DNA from: Zea mays
Lineage: Eukaryota > Streptophyta > Magnoliopsida > Poales > Poaceae
Reading direction: 5' to 3'
DNA length: 64,000 nucleotides
Assembly: GCF_902167145.1 (NCBI RefSeq)
Contig: NC_050098.1
Location: 108,972,207 to 109,036,206 of the forward strand
Of this stretch, positions 46,426 to 58,892 are shown one piece after another (position 1 is the stretch's first letter; the number at the start of each line of letters is the position of its first letter). A model generated the notes under the pieces. That model was given only the letters and a program-made list of their open reading frames with translations. It searched no databases and was not told the origin of the DNA. A program made the translations under genes and the position numbers.

Positions 46426-49400
46426 TCACACTTCAGCTTCGTCATCCTACGTATATTGAAGAACAGAATAAGGTGCAAATTTTAAGGAGAAGGTAAAAGT
46501 AATAAATATAAGTTTCTTACCGGCTTAAGATGACTTCGAGCTTCGTCACTCGCCATTTTCCGCCCGCCATTTACCCAAATCTGGGTCATAAATCTATTTC
46601 CGATACTTCGGGCTAGGCTTGGAATATCTATCAGATCTGATGATGATAAGCTGAAGTTTGGTCTATTCACAATTTTTCCATGCGTGCAGCCAGCCTTGAG
46701 AAAAGCGGTAGCTGTGCCCCGAGAAGCTACCAGGGCGCAGAAGTCAGCATGGCCACCAATAACTTCGTCAAGAGCGTCAACCTCGCCTTCAATATATTCT
46801 AATGTGCTGGGCAGGTTTTCAGCTGAAGGTATAAATTTTTCAGAGCTGGCTCCGATAGAATGAAACACATCCTTCAGCCGCTGCACGCATCGACTGCCGA
46901 AGCCTAGGCATTTCTCTTGAAGCTCCTTCAAAGATTTTTGCAAATTTGAATTCTTTTCCATCTCAGTTTTAAGACTTGCTTCAAGGTGTTTCTTTTCCTG
47001 CTCAGATTTTTCTAGTTGTTTGAGCAATTCATTCTTTAAGCTGTTATTCTCGGCTTGGACCTCAGCCAAGGAGACTTCCATGGACAGAATAACAAAGTCT
47101 TTCTTTTCTAATGCACCTTCGTGTTCTTTAGTCATGATTTCAAGGTCCTGGATGGTGAAGTCCTTCTTTTTCAGAACAGCTTCGTAATTTTCAACTTTTT
47201 CTTCCAAATCTTTGATGATAGTTTTGTTCTTCTCTTCTTCGAGATCTTGTTGCATTTTCAGAACCTTACTCAATAGTATACTCTGCCAAAACAATCTTCG
47301 TCAGTAAATGACCTAAAAAACTAAATAAAATAATAATAATAAAATTTGTTACCTTAAAATTAGCATAGAGCAGGCTTCCGGCGATATGGTGTCGTTGATA
47401 TCTGTAGAGGTCAGCTTCTAGTTTCGGTAGGCCAACGCTTTTGGAGAGGGTTCTAACAACTTTGGCCTCGGTGCGGTTCCGAAGGCATCTTAGCTTTCCT
47501 TCGTTGACCCCACCAAATAGCGTAGCCCCTGGCTTATACCCGCAAGATATGGCATATTTTTTCAACTCTTCCTTTTCGGCAACTGTTAGCTCTTGTCCAA
47601 GCAAATCTTGAAAGTTGAAATTTTCTTCTTCTAAAATGTCATCGATCTGCTCTTTTCCCTTTTCAGTTGACGTGTTTACCGCAGCCACAGCAGCTTCTTC
47701 TTCAGCCATTTTCAGTAGAATATTGTCAATAACTTCAAGAGTGGTTTCCAGATTCGAACCTTCCGTGGTCCTGGCTTCAGCCCCAGTAGCTTCGGCGGTT
47801 TCCACTCTGGAAGCTTCGGCTGCGGCGCCTTCGGCTTCTGCGGTCTCGGCAAAAACAATTTTTGACACTGTCGCCGGTGGCGGCGTCTGATGAATCACAT
47901 CTGCTATTTGAATAATTCTTCGTTTTTTCGGCAATGCAGGACTTTCTGCTGCCGATGCTTCTTTGTCCTTCTGAAAAAACTTCGTCAGTTCTGGCGCCAG
48001 CGGACTTAGCTTGACAGGCAAGGGTTCAGTCATTACCTTCAGTATCTCTTCTACTTCGGCAGCAGAAGGTGTCGCAGGAGTGTCTTCTTCTTGAACCAAT
48101 GTTTTTGGTTCTGGGGATGCAGTTTTCCTTTTTCTTGCAGCAACCACCTTCGGCTCAGGGCTCAACTTTTCAGGGCTCAGCTTTTCAGAAATCTCCTTTT
48201 TCTTTTTTGTCACTTTGGTGCTCTCTTCGTCAACGGCGCTGGCAATTCTTTTTCTCTTCGGGCCTCTAGCATCTCTGCCCAGTCGCCCATAATCAAGATA
48301 TTCAAAGCCTATAGCATCAAGTACTCTGTTTAGCCTTCGTTTCGGCCGGGTGCTGAAGGCTGCTGTCATCAATTGGTCCTCTTTTTTAGAGTAATTTCCA
48401 AGAATTTCAGTACTCATTAGTTCGATTGTTTCGAGCCATTCTTGGCAGGGTGCCTTGAAATATTTCTTGAATTTATAATGATAGGGCAGTCGGATAAGCT
48501 CCCCCTCTTTCTTCTCTCCTTTAAGCTTCGGCATAGCCCATTCCTTCATGGTGGGAAATACTTTGAAAAGCCAGAAATTCTTGCACCAAATCCCTAGTGC
48601 CAATGTGCTCCGCAATAATTCTGAATTCAGCCAACGCCGTTTGGGTTGGACCGTCTGGTGTCATGCGGCACTGCGGTCGGGTTTCTCCGAAGATTAGTTC
48701 AAGCGGGCTCTGTACAAGCTTCTCCTTGTCGTCATCAACTTTGACGTAGAACCATTCTGATTTCCAGCCTGCCGGCCACTTGCTTCGATAGCTGATCACA
48801 GGAAATTTTGTAGTTTTCCGATATGCAAAGTTGTAACAACCAAAATTTTCATGTAGCCCATCCTTTCTGGCCTTAGTTTGGTAGTGTAGCTCGTGTACTC
48901 GGCAGAAACCTTCGGCAAATGGCTCCACTGCTTGGCTTCGGAGAGCCCAAATATAAACACTAAGCCTAACAATAGCGTTAGGAGTTAGTTGGTGAAAATA
49001 GATCCCAAATTTCTTCAGCACATCGACAATCATCCTATTCAAAGGAAATCTCAAACCAGCTTTGAGGAAACTCTTAAAAATCACTATTTCATATTTTTGT
49101 GGCTTCGGGGTAATCTCTTGTCCACCAAAGCGAATCATCTTTTTCTCATCTTCGCTGAAGTAGCCCGACTTCACCATCTTTGGGAAATCAGCCTTCGAGA
49201 TAGTCGACTTCCCGAAGTCCAGATGACTAGGCTTGCTCGGTACTGCGATATTGTAATCATCGTCAGTACCAGCCTCCTCAATATCTGCTTGTTCTGCTTC
49301 AGCAGCAGGGGTATCTTCTGATGTCATCAATCCAGATCGCTTCATTGCTTCAGAGATAGGAACAGTTTCCGCACCTTCGGCTTCGTCCCCCTCGCGCTCA

Positions 49401-49429
49401 ACTCTGGCAGTAGAGCGCACTTTGGCCAT
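46426..49429 (-). pseudogene. TAT-3a antisense gene, Transposase_28-like, one frameshift
   Basis: The start MAKVRSTARVEREGDEA is at 49429. Residues of about 75-150 (DFPKMVKSGYFSEDEK, FLKAGLRFPLNRMIVDVL, FHQLTPNAIVRLSVYIWALR) match the gypsy-type Transposase_28 pattern. A disordered, lysine/glutamate-rich middle leads to a coiled coil in exon 3. Introns: 47352-47283 (70 bp) and 46520-46447. Exons 1-2 total 2077 nt, one more than a whole number of codons, which fits an extra T near 48562 where the frame switches (LAF to KVFPT). Exon 3 is 762 nt and exon 4 encodes DDEAEV. No premature stop otherwise; about 952 codons. Function unknown. Confidence 0.78.
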
Positions 49430-49890
49430 TTAATTTTGAATTTCATGAAAAATTTCTTGGAAAATAATAACCTTCTCTTCCGAAGCTATTTTTCTGACGA
49501 AGCAAACACCAAATTGGAGCTTCGTTTGAATGCGAAAATCAAGCTTCGGCTATGGTTAGAAATTTTGGTAGCAAAGCAGTGCAATAGCAATGAATGCTGA
49601 GGTAACTTCACACCTACCCGTCTGTTTATATAGTGCTGCAGGTAAGAAGGTGAATCGTCATGATTTTTACACCAGGCAAACAGTTGCTCGCACCCGCTGA
49701 GCGGTGGGTCACGAAAATCAGAACAGTGAACCTGCATGGTGGGACCGCTACACGCTCGAAAGCTGTATCGTTTCTCGACAACGAGCTCAGGGAAGGTGTT
49801 TTTCGGACCTTCGGCTTCCTGAAGCCTAAGAGACTTTTTTCACGGATCAAGCTCGTTACGAAAAACGATCTAGCACCGCGAAGGGGCTAC
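49430..49890. other. TAT-3a region upstream of the antisense gene, ending in the polypurine tract
   Basis: Non-coding. Read on the minus strand it would be the antisense gene's promoter: the minus strand reads ACTATATAAACAG at 49619-49631, about 200 bp before the ATG. On the plus strand the polypurine tract GCGAAGGGG lies at 49878-49886, just before the LTR. Confidence 0.55.
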
Positions 49891-50517
49891 TGTTGGGACC
49901 ATGTTTCGTCGCCGAAGGTCCTGCAAAAAGAAACAGCTTCAGCTGAAGCTGCTTGAACATGATGCCGAAGACACCGTTCACGAAGCTTCGAAACTACAGC
50001 ATATCCGAAGACGAAGGGTCGAACCGACTTAAAGATAAAATGACCTTTTAGCCTTCAAAGGTCTGAGTCATTGTTGTAAACTTTTATGAGGGGCATAATT
50101 GTAATTCTTCATGAGCTGTGTCCTGTGCCTATAAATAGTGAACATTATTCCTTTACTGTTCACGCATTCCTGTAATTGCTAACGCATCACTCGGGAATTA
50201 TTGTTTGTCAAGGCAAAGGTATAAATGTACCTAATCATTGTGTTCAAATATCTTAAATTCATATAATAAAATACGTGAATGATGTTATTTATTTTCAATG
50301 CATTTATCTCTAATGTTTCATGTTTTACCTTACTTTGTATTAACTCTATAAGTTTAATTACGAGAGTGAAACCTTCGTAATATTATGTTTGTGACCTTCG
50401 TCCGAAGCTCATTTGATCCTTGTGGAGATAATGCTTCAACGGACGAAGGGCATTGATATTTAACATTTTATGTTGCCTTGTTCTTAATTCATAGCATTTG
50501 AGAGCAAGTCCCCAACA
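49891..50517 (+). repeat. TAT-3a 3' LTR (627 bp)
   Basis: It aligns without gaps with the 5' LTR; five substitutions noted (four of them in the first 240 bases). CTATAAATA at 50129-50137. TSD CTAAG at 50518-50522. Confidence 0.94.
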
Positions 50518-52396
50518 CTAAGATTTCTTCATCGACCCCACCGAAGATCATGGACCCCGGTTGGTAACCGCAACACATAGCAAATTCTTTCAGCTCTAAT
50601 TTATCTTCCTTAGAAAGTTCCTGACCACTCAAGTGCCGAAGATCAAAATCTTTCTCTCCCGAAGGAGTATCAACAACTTTCTTTCCTTTATCAGGCACTA
50701 CAGCCATGCTTTCCTCTGCAGCCACACCTGTCTCCTCTACAACCAAATCTGATGTAAGCTTGTCAATTTCTGACATTGTGGTTGCGAGTTCTTCAGCTTC
50801 GGCTCTGCCAGCATCTTCAGTTTCTGCAGGAATTGCTGCTTTCACCGCCAAAGCTGAAGGCGACGTTTTCTCAATTGCTTGTATCACGTTCACAATCCGC
50901 CGTTTCTTTTGCCCTCCAACCTTCTCCTCCGTAGCCGAAGGCACCTTCATCTTCTGTAAAAGGTTGGTCAGTTCCAATCTCAGAGGACTTATCAGCTTGA
51001 ATGGTGGGGATTCAGTCATTACCTTCAGAATTTCCGCCACCTCAACAGCAGTGGGCGGCGAAGGGTTCAAGGTCTCCTTCATCGTTTCATCTACCTTCGG
51101 TTCGGCAGAAGGTATCTCATCAAGTTTTCTTTTCTTAGGGGCTTGCGCCTTCGGCTCCAGTGTCACTTTCACCTTCTTCAGAGCCTTTTCGTCTGCTTTC
51201 ACGGACCAGGCAACTTCTCTGCTCAGAATGCTGACAACTCTTTTTCTCTTTTCTCCCTCGGCCCTTTTGTCAAGTCTCTCATAATCTGGATACTCGAAGT
51301 TCAGTGCATCCATTACCCGATTCAGTCTTCGTTTTGGTCGGGTGCCGAAGGCAGCAGTCATTAGTTGATCCTCTTTCTTCGTGTAATTGCCAAGAATCTC
51401 GTTGCACATAGTTTTGATCATCTCTAGCCATTCAGTACATGGTTTCTTGAATTGCTTCTCAAATTTAAAACGATAGGGGAGCCAAACAAGCTCATATTTC
51501 TTTCCCCCTTCTTTCTTCTTCGGCATCCCCCAGCCGGTAGAGGTCAGAAAAATTTTGCTTGCCAAGTACTCTTGTACCAAATCTCTGGTGCTAATTTCGG
51601 CAGCCACCACTCTGAATTCAACCTTGGCCAGCTGGCACAGGGAGCCGAGTTGCATATGGCACAATGGCCTATTCATTTCGAAGCTTAGTCGCATAGGACT
51701 CATAACCATGGTCATCAACTTCTCCCTCTTCTTCTTGTCAGCCTTCACGTAGAACCACTCATTTGTCCACTCAGTTGGCCACATGGTGCGGTAGCCGATC
51801 ACCGTGGCTCTGTTGTCCTGTCGGTACGCGAAGTTATAGCATCCAAAGTTTTTGTGAAGGCCATCCGCCCTAGTCTTCGTCTGATAGTGCAACTTGTGCA
51901 CTCGGTAGAAGCCTTCGGCATTGGCACTCATGCCTTGGCTTCGAAGAGCCCATATGTAAACACTTAGCCTAATAATGACATTTGACGTTAGCTGATGAAG
52001 GTATATTTCAAACTTCTTCAAAACCTCTCCTATTTTATCATATAGAGGAAACCGAAGCCCTGCTCTGAAGAAGCTTTTAAGGACAACAACTTCATCCTCC
52101 TTTGGCTCCGGAATCACCTCCTCGCCAGCAAAATGAATAAGTTTACTCTCAGCTTCTCCAAAATAGCCCAGCTTCTTCATCATAACCAGGTCCTCCGCTG
52201 ACACGGTAGACTTTCCAAATTCAATATGGATCAGTTTCGACAGGCTCAAGATATTGTTGTCTTCTTCAAACTCATCATCACTCCCATCAGCTACAGTTTG
52301 CTCAGCTTCGGCAATGTCACCTTCGGCAATGGCCTGTTCCGGCACTACTAAACCCGATCGTCTCATCATTTCTGATATTGGCATCGTCTCTGTCAT
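50518..52396 (-). pseudogene. TAT-3b antisense gene, 5' part (exon 1 side), split by TAT-3a
   Basis: From MTETMPISEMMRRSGLV (52396) the frame is open to the TAT-3a insertion at 50518, including the Transposase_28-like pattern (FFRAGLRFPLYDKIGEVL, HQLTSNVIIRLSVYIWALR) and a disordered middle. The upstream start seen in TAT-3a (MAKVR...) is damaged here by a small indel near 52430, so 52396 is the first usable in-frame ATG. It continues on the other side of TAT-3a at 40965. In total about 917 codons fit with no premature stop. Confidence 0.78.
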
Positions 52397-52827
52397 TTCT
52401 ACATCATCTCCCTCACGGGAAACTCTAGCAGTGGACCTTATCGGGCCATCTCAAGTATCGTGGTTCCTTAAAACGAAGCTGACTTTGAATGACGAAGACT
52501 GTGTCTGGAAAAAGCAAACCGGAAAGCTTCGGCTTTGGTTAAAATTTTTAACAGCACAACTGTGCAATAGCAATGAATGCTATGGTAACTCCTCATCAAC
52601 CTGTCTGCTTATATAGTGCTGCATGGGAAGAAGGCGAACCACCAGATCACCCACACTAGCTGAGTAGTGGACCGCAGTGGACTGCTCGGTGCTCGGAATA
52701 TTTTAATCGTTTTTCGATAACGAGCTCAGGGAAGGTGTTTTTCGGACCTTCGGCATTCCGAAGCCTTTGTGCTTTTCGTGGATCGAGCTCGTTACGAAAA
52801 GAATGATCTAGTACCGCGAAGGGCTAC
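52397..52827. other. TAT-3b leader of the antisense gene and polypurine tract
   Basis: Non-coding and homologous to 49430-49890. The minus strand reads ACTATATAAGCAG near 52605-52617. GCGAAGGGC precedes the LTR on the plus strand. Confidence 0.55.
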
Positions 52828-53378
52828 TGTTGGGGGTCTTCTACTCTGCCGAAGGTCCTCAAGACGAAGATCCTGCGTAGAAGTAACAATGCGGAATGCC
52901 GAAGCTCGGTAGCTTCGGTTCAGACCAAGCAAAGAAGGAAAAAGGACTAGTCAGACCTTCTTAGTTTAAATTGCTTGTAAACTAATGTTCAAGGACATGG
53001 ATGTAATTTTACCCGGGCTGCGTCCCGTGCCTATAAATAGATGAACAATTCCCTCATACTGTTCACGCTGGATTGTATTCACTCTCTCGCATCCTCGCCT
53101 TCGAGCAAGCCGAAGGTATCAATGTAATATTAACATTGTTGATATTCATATATGTTTTATGGAATGCTAGAATTAATGAGTTATTAAAATATGATTATTA
53201 TATTCATTCCTTCGTATTCCTACCCTTGTATTGATATGATGAAGGTGTGTCCTTCTTGACCTTCATCTGAGAAGCATTATACCCGTAGGAGATAATGCTT
53301 TGAAGGACGAAGGTCCTTAATAATTAACAATTATGTTGCCTTATTCTTGACTTACAGCATCCGAGAACAAGACCAACA
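52828..53378 (+). repeat. TAT-3b 3' LTR (551 bp)
   Basis: It begins TGTTGGGGGTCTTCTACTC and ends GAGAACAAGACCAACA; CTATAAATAG at 53031-53040 is the likely TATA box. It is diverged from TAT-3a LTRs but shares their ends and the GCCGAAGG-rich start. No partner LTR is seen. The flank begins GTGGT. Confidence 0.83.
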
Positions 53379-54123
53379 GTGGTGATCACCAGTGGTTTGC
53401 TTTGGGGTGCTCCTCCTCAGCCTCCCACTTTACTCTCTGGTTAGCAGCCCGAGCTCCTCCCCCTTCTCCTCTCTGTTTTTTCATCCAGTGAGCACTCCCA
53501 CTTCCACTCCTCTCCCACCCTTTGATTCAACTCCAAATTCTATGAAATTATTGTGAATGAAAGTACTTGTGAGTGCCCCTAGATGTATGTTCATGCTCCC
53601 CTATAGGTGTTGTGCTCCTTCGGGAGGTTTTAAACCCTCAAATAGCCATTTCACCCACAATTCAAAACCTCGCACGCTACGTGTTCGATGAAATGCACCA
53701 ACCAGTCAAAATAGCTCAAATCGACCCCAACTTTTTCCAGCACACTCCTGCTACTACCAATAACTCTCACGCCAAATTTCAATCCTATCTGATTTCCTAG
53801 ACACCTGTTATTCCATTGCTTCCTCTTTATAGTGAACCTTTTTGAGGCGAGTGCCAAAAATTTGTTTTCTCCACCAAACTTCAAACCAAGCACACACTTC
53901 ACTCATATTCACTCATATATACCTATCTATGAAGTATTGGCTCAATTCCAAGTCATTTCATGCCTCTTTTCTAATTTCAAACTATCTATGGCACAATTCA
54001 TTGTTCAAACGTCGTTCTCGCGTCATTTGACCTCTGTTTCTCCAAATCCCTCAGTTTTGTGTCATAACTCTCTGTGTATGTATTTATTCACATTTCACAT
54101 AATTATGACTATGTGACTAATAC
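53379..54123. other. Non-coding start of the El-5 remnant
   Basis: Pyrimidine-rich DNA between the TAT-3b LTR and the El-5 reading frame. No motif recognised; it may be El-5 leader or LTR-derived. Confidence 0.4.
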
Positions 54124-56004
54124 ATGCTCACCTCTTCTATCATTTTAGTGATTTTGCCTGTTCGCGTGCACGTCTCCTGTCCTGCCTGGATCTTTTCTCT
54201 CTCGAGAAGTTTCCAGCAGTCAGGTCAGGATGGTGCGGATGAAGAATGTCACACCGTCAGGAGGGGAGATGACGAGGACCCTCCTCGCCCCTTCAGACAG
54301 GTCAAGGGGAAGATAGTATACCTTGAGCAGCAAGAGGGCAGGAAGAAGAGATGTATGGACAGAGCCGCACGTGCAGCACTTGCAATGGCAGCGGCGGCAG
54401 ATTAGGCTGAGCGGGGAGGCCAACTCCAATTTTCTTCTAATCAGATAGCCTATCGAGTTCGTCGCCTCGTGTCTCGGCCTCGCTCGACTGCTCCCCCCAC
54501 TCCTTCCGCCACAGTCTCCACTCCACCTCCCACTTCGTCAGCTCCTGTCGCTCCCGAGCCATCCACCACACCCGCTATGTCCACCACCTTCGCCACTATA
54601 GGTTCCACTGCTCCCGCTCCCGCTTCCGCTCTGCCTATTCCTCCACCTCGCTTCAGGGAGCGTGATGAGACTGAGGTGAGACCACTTACTGCTGATCCGT
54701 GTCTGCTTGATCTTCAGCGAGCCACTGCTGCTCGGGTACGTCGGTTCAGACACATACCCGTGGATTCTTGGTTGCCAGCCCAGAGGGACCTAGCAGCTGC
54801 GCCGCTCTTCAACACCAGGACTCAGGAGTCCTTCTTTAGGGCACAGTTGTCACCTCATATTGCTTTGAGGGCGCATCGGCTTTTGGATCACCCTGCGTTT
54901 CTGTCAGCCATCGGTGCTGAGTCAGACAGTCACCTCTCTTATCTACTAGGTTTGCTTTAACTTCTGACCTCTGGTAGCAGATATATTGAGGAGGGGTTCA
55001 GAGTATTCTATGCCACAGTTTGGATTGACCCTGATCATCAATGGCTGAGGTTTCACTTTAAGCACGAGGATGTGACGTTGCATGCTACCTAGATCAGAGA
55101 GCTCTTTGGATTTCCTGAGTCGACGACCAGGCTCCACAGCTTGTGCTACGGCATGTCAGATCCTCCTCGTCGCCCTCACGACAGAGTTGCTCCAACTACA
55201 GCTCACGTCGCTGCCCTATTCAGACCGCCGTTTATAGATGGGTCACGACGTTCTCCTGCCGACTTCACTCCAGCAGCGAAGTTCCTTTATGAGCTAATGA
55301 GGCGGACTTTGCTACCCAGGATGGGATACAAGGAAGCCACCACACATATTCAGCTCTGGCTACTTGGTGCCTTGATCTCTCATTCAGAGTTCGATGTGGT
55401 TGATTTTCTTATCTGTGAGATTGAGGATACAGTGTTGGATGGTTTCCGTGCTCGCCATCAGCTGCCATATGATCACTACCTCTATCACATCTTTGCGCAG
55501 CTGATCAGGCCTCCTCAGTTCCAGACCACCCTCGAGGCCTCTCAACTTCAGTTCGGCTTCTATCGCCCAGCTCCTGAGGACATAGTTCCAGCGCCAGCTC
55601 TAGTAGCAGATAGATCAGGACTGAGGATGAGGCTATCATACAGTTCGAGGCTCAAGGTACCATTGCAGATACTTCTTTCGATGATGATGAGGACCTGGGG
55701 ATTCCGCCACCACCTCCTGTGCCACCTCATTCCCATGATCACGAGGCTGGTAGTTCCAGTGCTGCCCCTCTAGCTATTGACCTGCTCTAGCCGCTATTCT
55801 TTAGTCGCTCACTCAGCAGCAGGCTCATTTGGCCATAGAGTAGGCCCGTTAGTCAGTTATTCAGCAGCAGATGTCCGAGTGGATGCTATCGAGGTTTCAG
55901 ACCATTCAAAACCGCTAGGACACCCTACAACAGCAGCTCTTAGCAGACAGGGCAGAGCACCGGGCATTCATGACACATATTCTTCAGCATACCGTTGTTC
56001 AACT
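54124..56004 (+). pseudogene. El-5: retroelement ORF of uncertain family, decayed
   Basis: One frame runs 54124-55640 with stops at 54403 (TAG), 54958 (TAA) and about 55090 (TAG, probably from TGG), then a frameshift. It encodes a basic Gly/Arg start, a Ser/Thr/Pro-rich linker, and a domain with VWIDPDHQWLRFHFKHEDVT, IRELFGFPESTTRLHSLCYG and THIQLWLLGALISHSEFDVV. These strings are familiar from grass retrotransposon proteins annotated as 'putative plant transposon protein', perhaps Athila-like, but I am not sure of the family. A Gln-rich tail is cut at 56004 by LARD-4. Confidence 0.6.
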
Positions 56005-56528
56005 GTAATACCCAAAAATGTATACGAGGAGGATATAGTAAATCTCCTTATATTGTGTGCCATATATTCATCATAACAAGAGCATACCTATAATTAAGGG
56101 TGATTAGTTAAAATAAAAGATACTAAAATGGAATATGCATCATGCTGAGGTTTTTCTTTGTGTGCATTTTGTGACAATATAAAAAAAATATGTAAAAAAA
56201 GGTTGGTACCCAAATTGGAATTTAAATTCTAAAGGAAATTCTATAATTTGAGAAGAGAAGGAAAATCCTATATAACATATAGAGAAGATAAATATACAAA
56301 TAAAGAAACTAATTTAGACCAGTATTTGAATTTGCATAGTAGAAATAAATGGGAAAACTCATAACAAATTTTTGGAATTCAAATTATGAAATCAAGTGGA
56401 AAGGAAAAAGAAAGGAAAACAGAAAAGAAAAAGGAAAACAGATAACTGGGCCACTCCTGCTCATTCCGGCCCAATTAGCCTTTTCTCTACACGCAGCCCG
56501 CGCGCGCCTGCCCCGCCGTTTCTGTGCC

Positions 56529-56690
56529 CCTCTCGCTGACAGAAGGGCCCGGTCTGCAGCCACTGTGACTGACGCTGTGCTGTGGGCCATGGAGGTTAGC
56601 TCGGTCTTCTCCCTTGCAACGGATTCCGCTTGCGACGCTGGGTCTTCCTTCCCCCGTGCGACTCGCTCGCGCGCGCTCCAGCCACCGGAA
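56529..56690. other. 162-bp segment present only in the left LARD-4 LTR
   Basis: The left LTR reads 'ttctgtgcc', 162 extra bases, then 'atcaaggacc'; the right LTR joins the two flanks directly at 61564/61565. It is either a deletion in the right copy or an insertion in the left. There are no terminal repeats, so a deletion in the right copy is more likely. Confidence 0.75.
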
Positions 56691-58892
56691 ATCAAGGACC
56701 ACGGATTCAACCGTACGCCAGCCTCGCCTTCGGAGGATAAAACCGAGGACCGCCTGGACTCTCGGCCGCGACCCCATCCCCTCAATCTATCCGAACCGGT
56801 AGTGCCTTCACCAAGCCACCATTGCAGGGAGAGAGAGAAAGAAGAATAGCAGCCGCCCCTATTGCCGCCGTTGGTAATGCCCGCGCATGGGGTTCTCTGG
56901 CTTTGGTCGGCTGCTTCGGTTGCATCGCCTGGAGCCTTGTGATTCCACGCCGGTGCGAACTCATTGCCGCGCCTGGAGAGAGATGAGATTGAGGGAGACG
57001 GTGGATGCTTCTGTGCGACTGAAGTTGTGCTTGCGCAATGGCGACATGCGCCCGACCGCACCCACGCTGCAGGGTCGTGAAGACTGGTCAGGTGTGGAGT
57101 CCTCTCCCTGGGACGGTGACCCCGAGTTCACCCGCCGTTGAGCCTTGCTGCGTGGTCAGACCCCCCACCATTAATCATTTCTTTGGTAAGATGCCATATC
57201 TAGTTCATTATAAATTCTGTGTCGCGTAGCTAGAGGTTGCGGTATAGTTGGGGCGCTTGGTTGCGGAACCGTGTATTTGTCGGTGGGAAAACGTCGAGTG
57301 CTTTGGTGTCGCTGCTGTGCCGGCGTTCGAGGGTGGGAGACGCCAGTCGCCGGCGAGCGCACCTCCGCGAACGACCTGGGCCTTTTATCGCTCGGCCTCG
57401 GTCGGGGAAGAAGTTCCCCCAGCCGTGGAATCTAGGATGAGCGGTGGAGATTAGGCCACGCACGTACCCTCTCGCTAAATTCATCTCGGCAGTAGGATCG
57501 TGATCGGAGGGTTAGGGTCGGATCTCGTGATCGTAGAATACTGGCCGTTGGATCTAGATCCAATAGTTCTCGGTGCGTACCGTTTCGACAAAACCTAAAT
57601 CTAATCCCCGCCATCGGTTGTCGATCGGATGGCTCAGATCCTAGCGTACCCCTTCGGCCATGCCTATTTATGTAAGAGCCCTCCTGAAATTTTGGATCTA
57701 ACCCGCAATCCAGCCCTACTGTGCTCTATGTCTAGGGAAAATTAGGATTTGGCCCCTGTGTTATCTGTAAATAGTGCGCCCAGTCCAGGGAATTATAAAA
57801 TCCAGAAAAAGTGATTAGAAAATGATTTTAATGAGAAAATAAATGCTAGAATTTGTGTAATTCATATAAAATTCATATGAAGTCCTTTTTAGTCCATTCC
57901 AATTCCTATAATTTTATTATATTATTGTTTATCATCTAATTTCTCTGTTTCTACATGAAAACAATAATAAAATTGATCTCCCAAATAATTTCATATCAAA
58001 TACATAAAATCTTCAGAAATTCATAACTCACAATCCGTAACTCCGATTTTAGTGGTTCTCATTCCCACGATCTCGTAGCAACGCGTAGATTATTATTACA
58101 CAGTTTTATTCTTATGATTGGTGTGATGTTAATTTTGTCTATACCATATTTGTTTGTATTGCTACGACTAGCGCGAGGCCACGTGTCATCTGAAAAGCAA
58201 GTTGGTACCTGGAATCTCAAGTGACAGGCAAGTTGTGCCCTTGACCACTTTTTACCCAATAATGTTCTTTAATATCATTTATTCATGCATAGGTTAATTT
58301 TGATGGGACCCAATAGGTTACCTTAGACTGTTTATCTCATTACCTTGTTTACCCCTGAATCACTTGGGTAGTTTGCTATTGCTTTACATGGATTTGGGAT
58401 AATTATTTATCATATCTATGTTCCAGTTATTTTGTTATTCTATTTATGTTCATGTCAAGATCATTAATGTTAATTGGAACATAGAGCTTAACTTGAGAAA
58501 CACGTGCCACCACAAGGGTTTATGGACGCCCTTGGCTGATTAATTAGGAAAGCTAGTGGAGGACTACCTTACCCGAAAGGGGCAAGGGCAGTAGGGGAGT
58601 GGTCGGTGTAGGGAGGTCCTTGGTTGATTTTGCTGCGATGGCAGTCAGGCAAGAACCCTGCATTGGATCTTCCTATAAACTGTAGCGGGTTTTCTGAAGC
58701 TAGTGGAACTTTGTAAAGGCCTCGTAGTGTTACCCTGCCTCGCCTCCTCGGTAGAGGTGTATGGGAAGTCGCTATCCCTTGGCAGATGGGTAACATGACT
58801 TGTGGGTAAAGGGTACCACCTCTGCAGAGTGTAAAACTGGTATACTAGCCGAGCTCACGGTCATGAGCAGCTCAGGACTCTCTGATGATTAA

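Larger units (their letters stand above)
40971..50517 (+). mobile_element. TAT-3a: young, gag-deleted TAT element nested in its relative
   Basis: It has 627-bp LTRs (40971-41597 and 49891-50517) with 5 mismatches by my count (about 0.8%, roughly 0.3 million years) and CTAAG duplications. Pol is on the plus strand (41642-45595) with no frameshift but four in-frame stops, and gag is almost wholly missing. A spliced minus-strand gene (49429-46426) occupies the 3' part. It must have been moved by proteins from other copies. Confidence 0.93.
38134..53378 (+). mobile_element. TAT-3b: older element lacking its 5' half, interrupted by TAT-3a
   Basis: TAT-3b begins inside integrase at 38134, continues through a non-coding tail and the last exons of a minus-strand gene to 40970, is interrupted by TAT-3a (40971-50517), and resumes at 50518 with the rest of that gene, a leader and the 3' LTR (52828-53378). 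The 5' LTR, gag, protease, RT and RNase H are gone, apparently in the same deletion that made the TAT-1b/Tek-2 junction. Confidence 0.86.

Noticed and set aside
56349..57484. Arg/Pro-rich frames (up to 225 codons) in the LARD-4 left LTR
   Set aside because: They recur in the right LTR with frame-changing indels (for example the 162-bp difference), so they are not maintained coding regions.
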